From Pseudoflavonifractor sp. An85 (GTDB taxonomy: Bacteria; Bacillota; Clostridia; Oscillospirales; Oscillospiraceae), in assembly GCF_002161235.1 (NCBI RefSeq), contig NZ_NFHE01000017.1, positions 1 through 63,226 on the forward strand: a stretch of DNA of 63,226 nt, given 5' to 3'. Shown piece by piece: positions 42,996 to 51,333 of this stretch (its first letter is position 1; each line of letters begins with the position of its first letter). A model generated the notes under the pieces. The model saw only the letters and a list, made by a program, of their open reading frames with translations. It did not search any database and had not been told where the DNA came from. The position numbers were made by a program, and so were the translations under genes.

Positions 42996-44648
42996 TTAGT
43001 GGGACTCTTTCAGCAGCAGCACCGACTCGTAGGGCCGCAGCTGCCACTCGCTCTGAGGGGCGCTGTCCGAGTAGTTGGACAGCAGCACCTGGTAGCCATC
43101 CAGCTCTACGGGAGCCTTCCACACGCACTCCTTGGGGTAGAAGTTGTTGACGCAGATGAGCTCCTGGCCCGGAATTTTGCGCTGATAGGCCAGTACGGCG
43201 GGGTGGTCGGGAGTGAGGGGAGAGAAGTCCCCTTGGGCGAACACGTCGTAGGTATGGCGCAGGCGGATGAGGGCCTGATAGTGGGCGAAAATGGAGTCTT
43301 TGTCCTCCACCTGGGCCTGGGCGTTGATGGTGGCGGTGTTGGGGTTCACCGAAATCCAGGGTTCCCCGGTGGTGAAGCCGCCCTGGGCAGTGGCATCCCA
43401 CTGCATGGGGGTGCGGCTGTTGTCCCGGGAGTGCACCTTGAGGATGTTGTACACGCTCTCCTCGCTCATACCCTTGTCCCGGAGAATCTGGTAGTGGTTG
43501 AGGCTCTCCACGTCCCGGTACTGGTCCAGGGAGGTGAAGTTGGCGTTGCTCATACCCAGCTCTTCTCCCTGGTAGATGTAGGGGGTGCCCCGCATGGCGT
43601 GGACGATGTTGGCCAGCATCTTGGCGGATTCCTTCCAGTAGGTGCCCTCGTCGCCGAACCGGGACACCACCCGGGGCTGGTCGTGGTTGCACCAGAACAC
43701 GGCGTTCCAGGCGTTGTGGGCGGCCATGCCTTCCTGCCAGGAGAAGAGAATATCTTTGAGTTTACCGAAGTCAGTGGGCACCAGCACCCACTTGTCGTTG
43801 CCCATAAAGTCCACCTTCAGGTGGTGGAAGGAGAAGACCATGGACAGCTCGCCGCAGTCTGCCCCGGCATAGCGGAAGCAGTTTTCCATGGAGGTGGAGG
43901 ACATCTCGCCCACAGTGATGATCTCCGGATCCTGGCCAAAGCTCTCCTGGTTCAGCTCGTGCAGAAACTCGTGGATGCGGGGGCCGTCGGTGTAGAAGCA
44001 GCGGCCATCCCCCTGGAAGTCGTCGGCGTACTCGCCCTTGCTGATGAGGTTCACCACGTCGAAGCGGAACCCCTTGACGCCCTTGCTCATCCAGAAGCAG
44101 ACGATGTCCTGGACTTCTTTCCGCACGGCGGGGTTTTCCCAGTTCAAATCTGCCTGGGTCTTGTCAAAGAGGTGGAGGTAGTATTTGCCCAGCTGGGGCA
44201 CATATTCCCAGGCGTTGCCGCCGAACTTGCTCTCCCAGTTGGTGGGCGGGGTGCCATCGGGCTTGCCGGGGCGGAAAATGTAGTAGTCCTGGTACACCGG
44301 GTCCCCGGCCAGGGCCTTCTGGAACCACTGGTGGTAGGTGGAGGTGTGGTTGAACACCATGTCCAGCATGATGCGGATGTTGTGGACCTCGGCCTGTGCT
44401 ACCAGTTCCTCGAAGTCGGCCATGGTGCCATACCGAGGGTCAATGGCCCGGTAGTCCGCCACATCGTAGCCGTTGTCGTTTTGGGGAGAGACGAAGAAGG
44501 GGGTGAGCCAAATGTAGTCTACACCCAGGGTTTGCAGGTAGTCCAGCTTGGCAGTCACGCCTCGCAAGTCGCCCAGTCCGTCCCCATTGGTATCCAGAAA
44601 GGACTTGGGATAGATCTGATATACCACGCTGTTGCGAAAGTCTTTCAT
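42996..44648 (-). CDS. treC: alpha,alpha-phosphotrehalase (trehalose-6-phosphate hydrolase)
   Basis: 550 residues from ATG 44648. Glycoside hydrolase family 13 with the canonical regions: VVYQIYPKSFLDTNGDGLGDLRG, LDMVFNHTS, GFRFDVVN (nucleophile Asp), ITVGEMSS (acid Glu) and WCNHDQPR. It splits trehalose-6-phosphate made by the PTS into glucose and glucose-6-phosphate. GH13 enzymes of this branch can also be oligo-1,6-glucosidases, but the trehalose PTS gene ten bases upstream decides the call. A longer in-frame extension overlaps treB and is not the true start. Confidence 0.93.
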   Translation of the reverse strand: MKDFRNSVVYQIYPKSFLDTNGDGLGDLRGVTAKLDYLQTLGVDYIWLTPFFVSPQNDNGYDVADYRAIDPRYGTMADFEELVAQAEVHNIRIMLDMVFNHTSTYHQWFQKALAGDPVYQDYYIFRPGKPDGTPPTNWESKFGGNAWEYVPQLGKYYLHLFDKTQADLNWENPAVRKEVQDIVCFWMSKGVKGFRFDVVNLISKGEYADDFQGDGRCFYTDGPRIHEFLHELNQESFGQDPEIITVGEMSSTSMENCFRYAGADCGELSMVFSFHHLKVDFMGNDKWVLVPTDFGKLKDILFSWQEGMAAHNAWNAVFWCNHDQPRVVSRFGDEGTYWKESAKMLANIVHAMRGTPYIYQGEELGMSNANFTSLDQYRDVESLNHYQILRDKGMSEESVYNILKVHSRDNSRTPMQWDATAQGGFTTGEPWISVNPNTATINAQAQVEDKDSIFAHYQALIRLRHTYDVFAQGDFSPLTPDHPAVLAYQRKIPGQELICVNNFYPKECVWKAPVELDGYQVLLSNYSDSAPQSEWQLRPYESVLLLKESH

Positions 44649-44658
44649 AGTTGATTCC

Positions 44659-46581
44659 TCATTCCATGGTGATGATAGCGGTTTTTCCAGCCTGGGCATC
44701 CAGTCCAATGTGGAAGGCGAAGCGAACCGAGCCCGGTTCCGTGATGACAAAGGCTGTGGTGGTGGGGTGTCCGGCGGCACGGATTTTCTCCGGATCAAAG
44801 GTAATGAGCTTGTCGCCGGTGCGCACCCGGTCCCCCTCCTTGACATGGAGCTGGAAGCCGTCGCCACCCATGGACACGGTGTCCATACCCACATGGATGA
44901 GCAGCTCCACGCCGTTATCTAAGAGTAGGCCACAGGCGTGCTTGCTGTCGGCGATGACGGTGGATACGGTGGCGTCTGCAGGAGCTATCACCACGTTGTC
45001 AATGGGCTCAATGCCCACACCCTGGCCCAGGACGCCCTGGGAGAACACGGGATCGGGAATCTCTTCCATGGGGATGACGCGGCCGGAGAGAGGGGCCTTG
45101 ATGTCGCGGACGGTGTCAGCGGGGATCTCCTGGGTGGGAGCGGGAGCGGCCTCTTGATTGGTACCCAAAGTGGCGGCGTCCAGCTTGCGCTTGCCCACCA
45201 CATAGGTCAGCAGGAAGGGCACCACAATGGCCACGGCCATGGCCAGCAGGAAGGTGAGATAGAACTGAGGCTTGATGGACAAAATGCCGGGCAGGCCGCC
45301 CACGCCGATGGAATAGGCCTCCGAGCCGGTGACGATGGAGATGACGGCGGCCAGGCCGGAGCCAATCATGCCGCATACCAGGGGGAAGCCGTACTTCATG
45401 TTCACGCCAAACAGGGCGGGCTCGGTGACGCCCAGATAGCAGGAGATACAGGCGGGGATGTTCACCTGCTGCGCCCGTTCATTCTTGCGCTGCAGGACAG
45501 ACATGGCCAGCACTGCGGAGCCCTGGGCGATGTTGGACAGGGCAATCATGGGCCACAAAATGGTGCCGCCGTACAGATTTACCAACTGGGTGTCGATGGC
45601 ATTGGTCATGTGGTGCAGACCGGTCATAACGATGGGGGCGTAGAACAGACCGAAGGCGGCGGCAAACAGCCAGCGCACGGGGGAGGTGAGACCGGCGTAC
45701 ACCACCGAGGCGATGGCGTCGCCAATGGCCCAGCCGATGGGGCCTACAATGGTGTGGGCGATGATGACCGCAGGTACCAGGGAGAAGAAGGGTACCATAA
45801 TCATGCTGATGACTTCCGGGCAGATCTTTTTCAAAACCTTCTCCAGGTACACCAGCACAAAGCCCGCCAGCATGGCGGCAATGACCTGGCCCTGATAGCC
45901 GATCATCTGCACCTGGGCAAAGCCGAAGTCCCAAACGGGAATTTCCGTGGCGGTGGCCACAGAAAAGCCGTTGAGCAGCTGGGGAGAGACCAAGGTCAGG
46001 CCCAGAATGATGCCGAGAATCTGGGTGGTGCCCATCTTCTTGGAGATGGACCAGCAGATGCCAACGGGGAGCATGTGGAAGATGGCCTCGCCGATGAGCC
46101 ACAGGAAGCTGTACACGCCGGCCCAGAACTGGGAGGTGTCCGCCAGGCTCATGGTGCCGTTTTCAAAAAAGTTGATTTCACCGATGATGTTGCGGAAGCC
46201 CAAAATCAGACCGCCGCAGATGAGGGCGGGGATGATGGGGGCGAAGATTTCGCCCAGAGTGCCCACAGCTCGCTGAATGAGGGACTGGTTGGACTTGGCG
46301 GCAGCTTTCACCGCGTCCTTGCTCACCCCTTCAATGCCGGCGTAGTCGGTGAATTCCTTGTAAAAGACCGCTACGTCGTTACCGATGATGACCTGGAACT
46401 GTCCGGCCTGGGTGAAAGTTCCTTTCACAGATGGAATTTCCTCAATTTTGGCGGTGTCCGCCTTGTTGGGATCCACCAGCACGAACCGCATGCGGGTCAT
46501 GCAATGGGAGACGGCTTGGATGTTCTCCTTTCCGCCGATGTGGGCCAACAAGGCCTGTACATCTCCTTGATATTTTGACAT
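44659..46581 (-). CDS. treB: trehalose-specific PTS transporter EIIBCA
   Basis: 640 residues. EIIB at the N-terminus (residues 1-80; phosphocysteine in SHCMTRMRF), EIIC membrane domain with about ten helices (100-460), and a fused EIIA domain at 480-640 with the phosphohistidine in ELLIHVGMDTV. Imports trehalose as trehalose-6-phosphate. The EIIA fusion makes it independent of a glucose EIIA. ATG 46581 follows AGGAGG. Operator and promoters for TreR control lie directly upstream. Confidence 0.95.
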   Translation of the reverse strand: MSKYQGDVQALLAHIGGKENIQAVSHCMTRMRFVLVDPNKADTAKIEEIPSVKGTFTQAGQFQVIIGNDVAVFYKEFTDYAGIEGVSKDAVKAAAKSNQSLIQRAVGTLGEIFAPIIPALICGGLILGFRNIIGEINFFENGTMSLADTSQFWAGVYSFLWLIGEAIFHMLPVGICWSISKKMGTTQILGIILGLTLVSPQLLNGFSVATATEIPVWDFGFAQVQMIGYQGQVIAAMLAGFVLVYLEKVLKKICPEVISMIMVPFFSLVPAVIIAHTIVGPIGWAIGDAIASVVYAGLTSPVRWLFAAAFGLFYAPIVMTGLHHMTNAIDTQLVNLYGGTILWPMIALSNIAQGSAVLAMSVLQRKNERAQQVNIPACISCYLGVTEPALFGVNMKYGFPLVCGMIGSGLAAVISIVTGSEAYSIGVGGLPGILSIKPQFYLTFLLAMAVAIVVPFLLTYVVGKRKLDAATLGTNQEAAPAPTQEIPADTVRDIKAPLSGRVIPMEEIPDPVFSQGVLGQGVGIEPIDNVVIAPADATVSTVIADSKHACGLLLDNGVELLIHVGMDTVSMGGDGFQLHVKEGDRVRTGDKLITFDPEKIRAAGHPTTTAFVITEPGSVRFAFHIGLDAQAGKTAIITME

Positions 46582-46641
46582 GTGCCCATCCTCCTTCTAC
46601 ACCGGGGAACCTTGGGGCGTGTTCTCCCGGATTCCTGATTG

Positions 46642-46675
46642 ACTATACGATACAACACTTGTTTAAACAAGTCAA
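46642..46675 (-). promoter_or_regulatory. treB promoter with TreR operator
   Basis: Minus strand offers TTGACT-17-TATCGT and TTGTTT-17-TATAGT. A perfect 16-bp palindrome ACTTGTTTAAACAAGT (46657-46672) overlaps the -35 region, suitable for a dimeric GntR/TreR repressor. Confidence 0.82.
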
Positions 46676-46749
46676 CCTGACAAAGACCATAAACCGAAAG
46701 GCACTTTTTTGGGCAGATACACAAATCGCTGTGGTAGGTACCCTGGAGG

Positions 46750-46787
46750 TTGACAAAAGATGCCTGGAATAGTATCTTTAAAAGATA
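46750..46787 (+). promoter_or_regulatory. treR promoter
   Basis: TTGACA (46750-46755), 17-base spacer, TATCTT (46773-46778); a small palindrome TATCTTT-A-AAAGATA (46773-46787) covers the -10 box. Confidence 0.65.
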
Positions 46788-46816
46788 AAGCCATGATACA
46801 ACAAGGTGGAGAAGCT

Positions 46817-47575
46817 ATGCCGAGAGAAAAGTTCACCCAAATTTACGCAACCCTAAAGGAACGCATTGAATCTGGGGTTTATCCTGTGGGCCAGCTGTTG
46901 CCCTCAGAGAATACGCTGATCGGCGAGTTTGCCTGTTCTCGCAACACGGTGCGCCGTGCCATTGCGGAGCTGGTACGGGATGGGTATGTGCAGACCAGCC
47001 AGGGAAAGGGTGTGTGCAACATCTTCCAGCCCATTGAACGCTCTTCCTACACCATGGGCACCATCGAGTCCTTTCGGGAGACCGCCCGACGGACGGGGCA
47101 GCGCACCACCACCCGGGTGGTACGGCTGGAGAAGTGCGTGGCGGGAGTCACCGTCTCTCTGCTGACGGGATTTCCCGTGGGGACAGAGCTATTTTCCCTC
47201 AGTCGTGTCCATGAGATGGACGGGAAGCCCATCATTCTCAACCACAGCTATTTGCGGGTGGACTGCATGCCGGACCTGACCGCAGAGATTGCCCAGGGGT
47301 CCTTGTATCGCTACCTGGAGGAGGAGCTGGGCATGGTGATCGTCACCAGTAAGCGTACCATTACCGTGGAACCGGTGACCCCCGCCGATGAGAAATGGCT
47401 GGATTTGGGAGAGTATAACTGCGTGGCAGTGGTGAGCAACCAGGTGTACAACAGCCAAGGCGTGATGTTTGAGTTTACCCAGTCCCGCCATGTGCCCAGC
47501 GTGTTCCGGTTCCAGGACAATGCGGTGCGGCGCTCCACGGGGAGTGGTACCAGGCGTATGACTGTTGAAACATGA
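46817..47575 (+). CDS. treR: trehalose operon repressor TreR (GntR/HutC family)
   Basis: 252 residues from ATG 46817 (MPREKFTQIYATLKERIESG), with GGTGGAG upstream. N-terminal GntR winged helix (LLPSENTLIGEFACSRNTVRRAIAELVRDGYVQTSQGKGV) and C-terminal UTRA ligand domain (LFSLSRVHEMDGKPIILNHSYLRVDCMPDLTAEIAQGSLYRYLEEELG), which binds trehalose-6-phosphate in known TreR. Divergent from treB-treC with operators between. The ligand is inferred from the neighbours. Confidence 0.93.
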   Translation: MPREKFTQIYATLKERIESGVYPVGQLLPSENTLIGEFACSRNTVRRAIAELVRDGYVQTSQGKGVCNIFQPIERSSYTMGTIESFRETARRTGQRTTTRVVRLEKCVAGVTVSLLTGFPVGTELFSLSRVHEMDGKPIILNHSYLRVDCMPDLTAEIAQGSLYRYLEEELGMVIVTSKRTITVEPVTPADEKWLDLGEYNCVAVVSNQVYNSQGVMFEFTQSRHVPSVFRFQDNAVRRSTGSGTRRMTVET

Positions 47576-47582
47576 TGAGTAA

Positions 47583-47626
47583 TATAACAACAAAGGTCTT
47601 CCTCACGGAAGGCCTTTGTTGTTATG
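47583..47626 (+). terminator. terminator of treR
   Basis: Near-perfect 18-bp stem ATAACAACAAAGG...CCTTTGTTGTTAT with loop TCAC. Confidence 0.8.
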
Positions 47627-47669
47627 TGAGGTCGTAGGTTTGTTTTGGAGTGGAGTTTGCTCCCACGAT

Positions 47670-47757
47670 GTGACAGGGCTTGAACCTATGGCCCTCAGAG
47701 CTATGCTCTGGAGGCCATAGGGCGGCGGATTTGAATGCAAAAGGCCGCAGGTTCAAC
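47670..47757. repeat. degenerate tRNA-Pro-tail palindromic unit A
   Basis: Starts TGACAGGGCTTGAACC, a near copy of the tRNA-Pro 3' end on the minus strand, and ends GGCCGCAGGTTCAA, a copy of its T-arm region in the opposite orientation. Between them ATGGC-x-CAGAGC/GCTCTG-x-GCCAT forms a hairpin. It cannot fold as a functional tRNA: no acceptor stem or CCA. Confidence 0.6.
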
Positions 47758-47773
47758 CAGCGCTACAAAGCAA

Positions 47774-47808
47774 AAAAATACCGTCGACAAAACGTCGACG
47801 GTATTTTT
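47774..47808 (-). terminator. terminator-like hairpin between units A and B
   Basis: Perfect 15-bp stem AAAAATACCGTCGAC and complement, so A-run and T-run flank it in both directions. Confidence 0.75.
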
Positions 47809-47809
47809 C

Positions 47810-47916
47810 TGGTCCGAGTGACAGGACTTGAACCAATGGCCCCCAGAGCTTACGCTCTGTACGCCATAAAGCGGCGGATTTAAAGTGCCTGACGGCACCA
47901 AGAGGCCGCAGGTTCA
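47810..47916. repeat. degenerate tRNA-Pro-tail palindromic unit B
   Basis: The first 25 bases (47810-47834) are identical to 47969-47993, the 3' end of tRNA-Pro with CCA. The far end (AAGAGGCCGCAGGTTCA) is the inverted copy of the tRNA-Pro variable/T-arm region. The ATGGC...CAGAGC/GCTCTG...GCCAT hairpin of unit A is kept. Not a functional tRNA. Confidence 0.65.
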
Positions 47917-47930
47917 TTTCGAGACAAGAA

Positions 47931-47968
47931 AAAAGCAGAGTACTCGTAGTTGTTACGAATACTCTGCA
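47931..47968 (-). terminator. terminator of tRNA-Pro
   Basis: GCAGAGTACTCGTA (47935-47948) pairs with TACGAATACTCTGC (one mismatch); the minus strand continues TTTTTT. Confidence 0.85.
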
Positions 47969-48045
47969 TGGTCCGAGTGACAGGACTTGAACCTGCGGCC
48001 TCTTGACCCCCAGTCAAGCGCGATACCAAACTTCGCCACACCCGG
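47969..48045 (-). tRNA. tRNA-Pro (anticodon GGG)
   Basis: Minus strand acceptor CCGGGTG pairs with CACTCGG (one G-U), CCA is encoded, anticodon stem CTTGA/TCAAG with loop CTGGGGG gives anticodon GGG. T-arm contains GGTTCAAGTCC. Decodes CCC and CCU. Confidence 0.94.
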
Positions 48046-48111
48046 ATCGGATCGGAACTATGACATCATAGCACAGCTTATTTCAAAATGCAAGAGGAAT
48101 TTTCAAAAAAC

Positions 48112-48150
48112 TCAAAATTTTTTGGGGGCGGCAATTTGCCGCCCCCAAAG
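48112..48150 (-). terminator. terminator of the hydrogenase-rubrerythrin gene
   Basis: Perfect 14-bp stem TTTGGGGGCGGCAA and complement starting seven bases after the stop codon; the minus strand continues AAATTTTGAGTTTTTT. Confidence 0.75.
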
Positions 48151-48156
48151 GAATGC

Positions 48157-50217
48157 TTAGTAGTTCTCGCAGTTGATCTCGAAGAAGCTCTGAGGATGGT
48201 TGCAGGTGGGGCAGACCTCGGGAGCGGCGGTACCCACCACCAGATGGCCACAGTTGCGGCACTCCCAAATCTTCACTTCGCTGCGGGCGAACACCTGGGC
48301 AGTCTCCACGTTGTGCAACAGGGCGCGATAGCGCTCCTCATGGTGCTTCTCGATGGCAGCCACCAGACGGAACTTGGCGGCCAGCTCGGGGAAGCCCTCC
48401 TCCTCGGCGGTCTTGGCGAAGCCGTCGTACATGTCGGTCCACTCGTAGTTCTCGCCCTCAGCGGCGTGGAGCAGGTTCTGGGCGGTGTCGCCCAGCAAGC
48501 CCAGCTCCTTGAACCACAGCTTGGCGTGCTCCTTCTCATTGTCGGCCGTCTTGGTAAACAGAGCGGAGATCTGCTCAAAGCCCTGCTTCTTAGCCACGGA
48601 GGCGAAGTAGGTGTACTTGTTGCGAGCCTCAGACTCACCGGCGAAGGCGGCCATCAGGTTCTTTTCGGTCTGGGTGCCGGCATACTTATTGGTGGACTTG
48701 GGGGCTTCCTCCTCCACCTTCTCAAAGACGGAGGCAGGCTGCTTGCACACAGGGCAAACGAAATTTTCGGGGAGGGAGTCACCCTCGTGGACGTAACCGC
48801 ATACTTTGCATACCCATTTACTCATACTGTTGTCTCCTTTCCCATGTAACACATGGCTGTAATTTTGATAGCTGGTATGTAGTATCTTCTCGGCGCGCTC
48901 GCTCAGGGGCTGGCCGTAGAATTGCTCATATACTTGCACGATTTCCGGGTTCTCATGGCTTTTCCGAAGGGTCAAAGCCTCGTCCCGGCGATAGAGACCG
49001 GCAATGCGGCTCTGGCGGGTTTCGTTGGGGTTGCGGGAGAAGTCCTTGGGCTGTCCGCCGCCGCCGATGCAGCCACCGGGGCAAGCCATGACCTCCACGA
49101 AGTGATAGGGTTTACCCGACTTCTCCATCTCTTCCAGGAAGGTACGAGCGTTGGCGGTGCCATACACCACCGCCACGTTGACTTGGTGTTCCCCTACAGT
49201 CAGGGAGGCCTCTCGGATGCCCTCATATCCACGCACAGGCTGGAGATGGAGAAGAGCATCGGAGGCAGGCTCACCGGTGAGCCGCTCATAAGCGGTGCGC
49301 AGAGCGGCCTCCATCACGCCGCCGGTGTTTCCGAAGATGACACCGGCACCCGAGGCCTGACCCATGAGGGAGTCATAGGAACTGGGCTCCAGCTTGCTCC
49401 AATCCACTCCGGCCTCCTTGGCCCAACGGGCCAGTTCCCGGGTGGTGACCACATGGTCCATATCCCGCATGCCCTCTATGCCGTGATAGTCAGCAGCGGC
49501 ATGCATTTCCTCCCGACGAATCTCAAACTTCTTGGCCGTACAGGGGGCGAGTGCCACGTTGACGATTTTCGTGGGGTCCAGCCCCATCTTTTCCGCAAAG
49601 TAGGTTTTAATGGTGGGGCCCTGCATCCCAATGGGACTTTTGGCAGAGGACAGGTGGGGCAGCAGGTGGGGATAGTAGGTTTCGGTGAAGTGCACCCAGG
49701 CGGGGCAGCAGCTGGTGAACTGGGGTAGGGGAGCAGTGTGATGGGTGAGACGCTCCACCAGCTCGCCGGCCTCTTCCATGATGGTCAGGTCCGCGGCGAA
49801 GTTGGTGTCCAGCACATAGTCTGCGCCCAGAGCTCGGAGAAGGGCCACCATCTGACCCTCCACAAAGGTGCCTGGCTCCAGCCCGAACTCCTCGCCCAGA
49901 GCTACCCGCACCGCGGGAGAGGTGGTGACAATCACGATTTTGTCCGGATCGGCCACCGCCTTTTGCACCAGGGGATATTCATAGCGCTCGATGATGCTGT
50001 CGGTGGGACAGACGTTGGCGCACTGGCCACAGTAAATGCAGATGGCTCGTCCACCGGTCTGATCCAGGGAGTATGTGCCAAGGACACCCATGCTCTGGGT
50101 GCATACCTGCTTACACATGCCACACTTGACGCATTTTTCCTCAATGCGGAGGATGCTGGGGTTGTCCGTTTCAATGGGGACGCGCACGGAGAGGGGAAGA
50201 TGATGATTCGTGTTCAA
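48157..50217 (-). CDS. [FeFe]-hydrogenase fused to rubredoxin-rubrerythrin-rubredoxin
   Basis: One uninterrupted 686-residue frame. Residues 1-456 are a monomeric [FeFe]-hydrogenase: two [4Fe-4S] sites ([23 protein letters not shown]) and the three H-cluster motifs [15 protein letters not shown] and [12 protein letters not shown]. At the usual hydrogenase end (KILHTSY) no stop occurs; a short linker leads into a full rubrerythrin beginning [11 protein letters not shown], with an N-terminal rubredoxin, a diiron four-helix domain ([25 protein letters not shown]) and a C-terminal rubredoxin (CRNCG, CPTCN). AAAGGAG and ATG 48825 are kept at the joint, so free rubrerythrin may also be made. Probable role: peroxide reduction with hydrogenase-linked electrons. 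Confidence 0.9.
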   Translation of the reverse strand: MNTNHHLPLSVRVPIETDNPSILRIEEKCVKCGMCKQVCTQSMGVLGTYSLDQTGGRAICIYCGQCANVCPTDSIIERYEYPLVQKAVADPDKIVIVTTSPAVRVALGEEFGLEPGTFVEGQMVALLRALGADYVLDTNFAADLTIMEEAGELVERLTHHTAPLPQFTSCCPAWVHFTETYYPHLLPHLSSAKSPIGMQGPTIKTYFAEKMGLDPTKIVNVALAPCTAKKFEIRREEMHAAADYHGIEGMRDMDHVVTTRELARWAKEAGVDWSKLEPSSYDSLMGQASGAGVIFGNTGGVMEAALRTAYERLTGEPASDALLHLQPVRGYEGIREASLTVGEHQVNVAVVYGTANARTFLEEMEKSGKPYHFVEVMACPGGCIGGGGQPKDFSRNPNETRQSRIAGLYRRDEALTLRKSHENPEIVQVYEQFYGQPLSERAEKILHTSYQNYSHVLHGKGDNSMSKWVCKVCGYVHEGDSLPENFVCPVCKQPASVFEKVEEEAPKSTNKYAGTQTEKNLMAAFAGESEARNKYTYFASVAKKQGFEQISALFTKTADNEKEHAKLWFKELGLLGDTAQNLLHAAEGENYEWTDMYDGFAKTAEEEGFPELAAKFRLVAAIEKHHEERYRALLHNVETAQVFARSEVKIWECRNCGHLVVGTAAPEVCPTCNHPQSFFEINCENY

Positions 50218-50591
50218 GTCCGTTCCTCCTTTTGTTTGTTTTTACATGCCTCGCACAAGTAGGTCATCTTTAAATCGTAGGACAGAATGGGCATGCCCAG
50301 CTGTTCCTCCAGTTGTCGGGTCAGGTCGCTGAGGGTCACATCGGACAGCCTTCCGCACTCTTTACACACCAAGTGATCGTGGCGCTCCAGGCGGTCGTAG
50401 CGGTCTGGCTGACCTTCCAGCACTACCTTGCGGATGGCACCAGACTCCCACAATTTGTGAAGGTTGTTATACACGGTAGCACGCACCACAGCGGGATAGA
50501 TTTGCTTGAGTTCTTGGAAGATTTGTTCTGCGGTCAGGTGGTCCCGAGAGGTCTGAATGATTTGAAGAATTTGCTTGGGATACTTGGTCAT
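50214..50591 (-). CDS. Fur-family regulator, PerR-like
   Basis: 125 residues from ATG 50591; GTG 50600 is also in frame. N-terminal winged helix ([38 protein letters not shown]), then metal sites: [11 protein letters not shown] and CEAC give the structural zinc Cys4. Asp follows CGRLS at the position that is Asp in PerR and Glu in Fur, which favours PerR. Its stop overlaps the hydrogenase-rubrerythrin start, and a PerR box lies upstream, so it probably represses its own operon until peroxide oxidises it. Confidence 0.87.
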   Translation of the reverse strand: MTKYPKQILQIIQTSRDHLTAEQIFQELKQIYPAVVRATVYNNLHKLWESGAIRKVVLEGQPDRYDRLERHDHLVCKECGRLSDVTLSDLTRQLEEQLGMPILSYDLKMTYLCEACKNKQKEERT

Positions 50592-50603
50592 AGACAACAC
50601 TCA

Positions 50604-50657
50604 TTTTTAGAATTATTCTAAAAACAAGATACAGGAGGATTGGTGATTTGTCAATAG
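50604..50657 (-). promoter_or_regulatory. perR promoter and PerR box
   Basis: Minus strand TTGACA, 17-base spacer and TATCTT (-10 at about 50625-50632) are followed directly by a perfect inverted repeat with arms TTTTTAGAAT and ATTCTAAAAA around one base (50604-50624). Its core TTAGAAT-x-ATTCTAA matches the 7-1-7 PerR box with one change per half. Confidence 0.85.
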
Positions 50658-50718
50658 AAAATAAGAGATTTTAAATTTTCTTAAGGACTTTTTGCTTGGT
50701 TCTCTGGATAAAATTTGG

Positions 50719-50724
50719 TATAAT
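50719..50724 (+). promoter_or_regulatory. -10 box of the YcxB-like gene
   Basis: TATAAT (50719-50724) with TTGGTT 18 bases upstream (50695-50700). Confidence 0.55.
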
Positions 50725-50751
50725 GTAAATAAAATCAAGAAGGTTGGGAGG

Positions 50752-51273
50752 ATGGATATGCATTACACCTGTCATACCATTTACGATCAGGCTGCCTTGA
50801 CAGCCATGGCAAGAGCTTTGCGCAAGACCGTCTTGAAGAAATCTTCTCGACGATGGTGGATCGTGGGGTGGTTGGTGACGGCACTGGGGGTGTTTGCGCT
50901 GCTCAACCCCCAGGAGAGCCTTCCACTTCGTGTGGCCAATCTGGCCGCAGTGGTTTTGATGTTGATGCTGCAGTTCCGCCGTGACTCTCTCCGGGCTTGG
51001 CTGGCCAAGAAGCGTGCGCTGCCAGGCACGGAACTGTGCAGCACCAGCTTTTACCCGGATTATTACGAGTGTAAGATCGCGGGAGCGTCCACACGGTGGG
51101 GGTATGATAAAATTCTTCGGCTGGTGGACACCAAAGAATACATTATCTTTGCCATGGGGAAAAATCATGGCCAGGTCTATCAAAAAAGTCAGCTCAAAGG
51201 GGGCTCGGTAGACAGCTTTTGCAGTTTTCTGGAGCAAAAGACGGGAAAATCCATGGAACATCTGGATGCATGA
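50752..51273 (+). CDS. YcxB-like membrane protein
   Basis: 173 residues from ATG 50752 with GGGAGG upstream. N-terminal basic segment, two closely spaced hydrophobic helices (about residues 35-55 and 60-78), then a cytoplasmic beta-rich domain (SFYPDYYECKIAGASTRWGYDKILRLVDTKEYIIFAMGKNHGQVYQKSQL) that matches the YcxB-like family layout. Function unknown in this family. A terminator follows. Confidence 0.7.
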   Translation: MDMHYTCHTIYDQAALTAMARALRKTVLKKSSRRWWIVGWLVTALGVFALLNPQESLPLRVANLAAVVLMLMLQFRRDSLRAWLAKKRALPGTELCSTSFYPDYYECKIAGASTRWGYDKILRLVDTKEYIIFAMGKNHGQVYQKSQLKGGSVDSFCSFLEQKTGKSMEHLDA

Positions 51274-51278
51274 AAGCA

Positions 51279-51320
51279 ACACAGGGAGGCACGCAATTTT
51301 GCGAGCCTCCCTGTGTTTGT
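51279..51320. terminator. terminator between YcxB-like and flavodoxin-type genes
   Basis: Perfect 12-bp arms ACACAGGGAGGC (51279-51290) and complement (51305-51316) with an inner CGCA/TGCG pairing. Confidence 0.8.
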
Positions 51321-51333
51321 AAAGTGTATGGAT

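Noticed and set aside
44649-44894. N-terminal extension of treC
   Set aside because: The open frame extends into treB, but ATG 44648 matches the GH13 family start.
47810-47916. A second functional tRNA at unit B
   Set aside because: Has the tRNA-Pro 3' end and CCA but no complementary 5' acceptor strand or anticodon arm.
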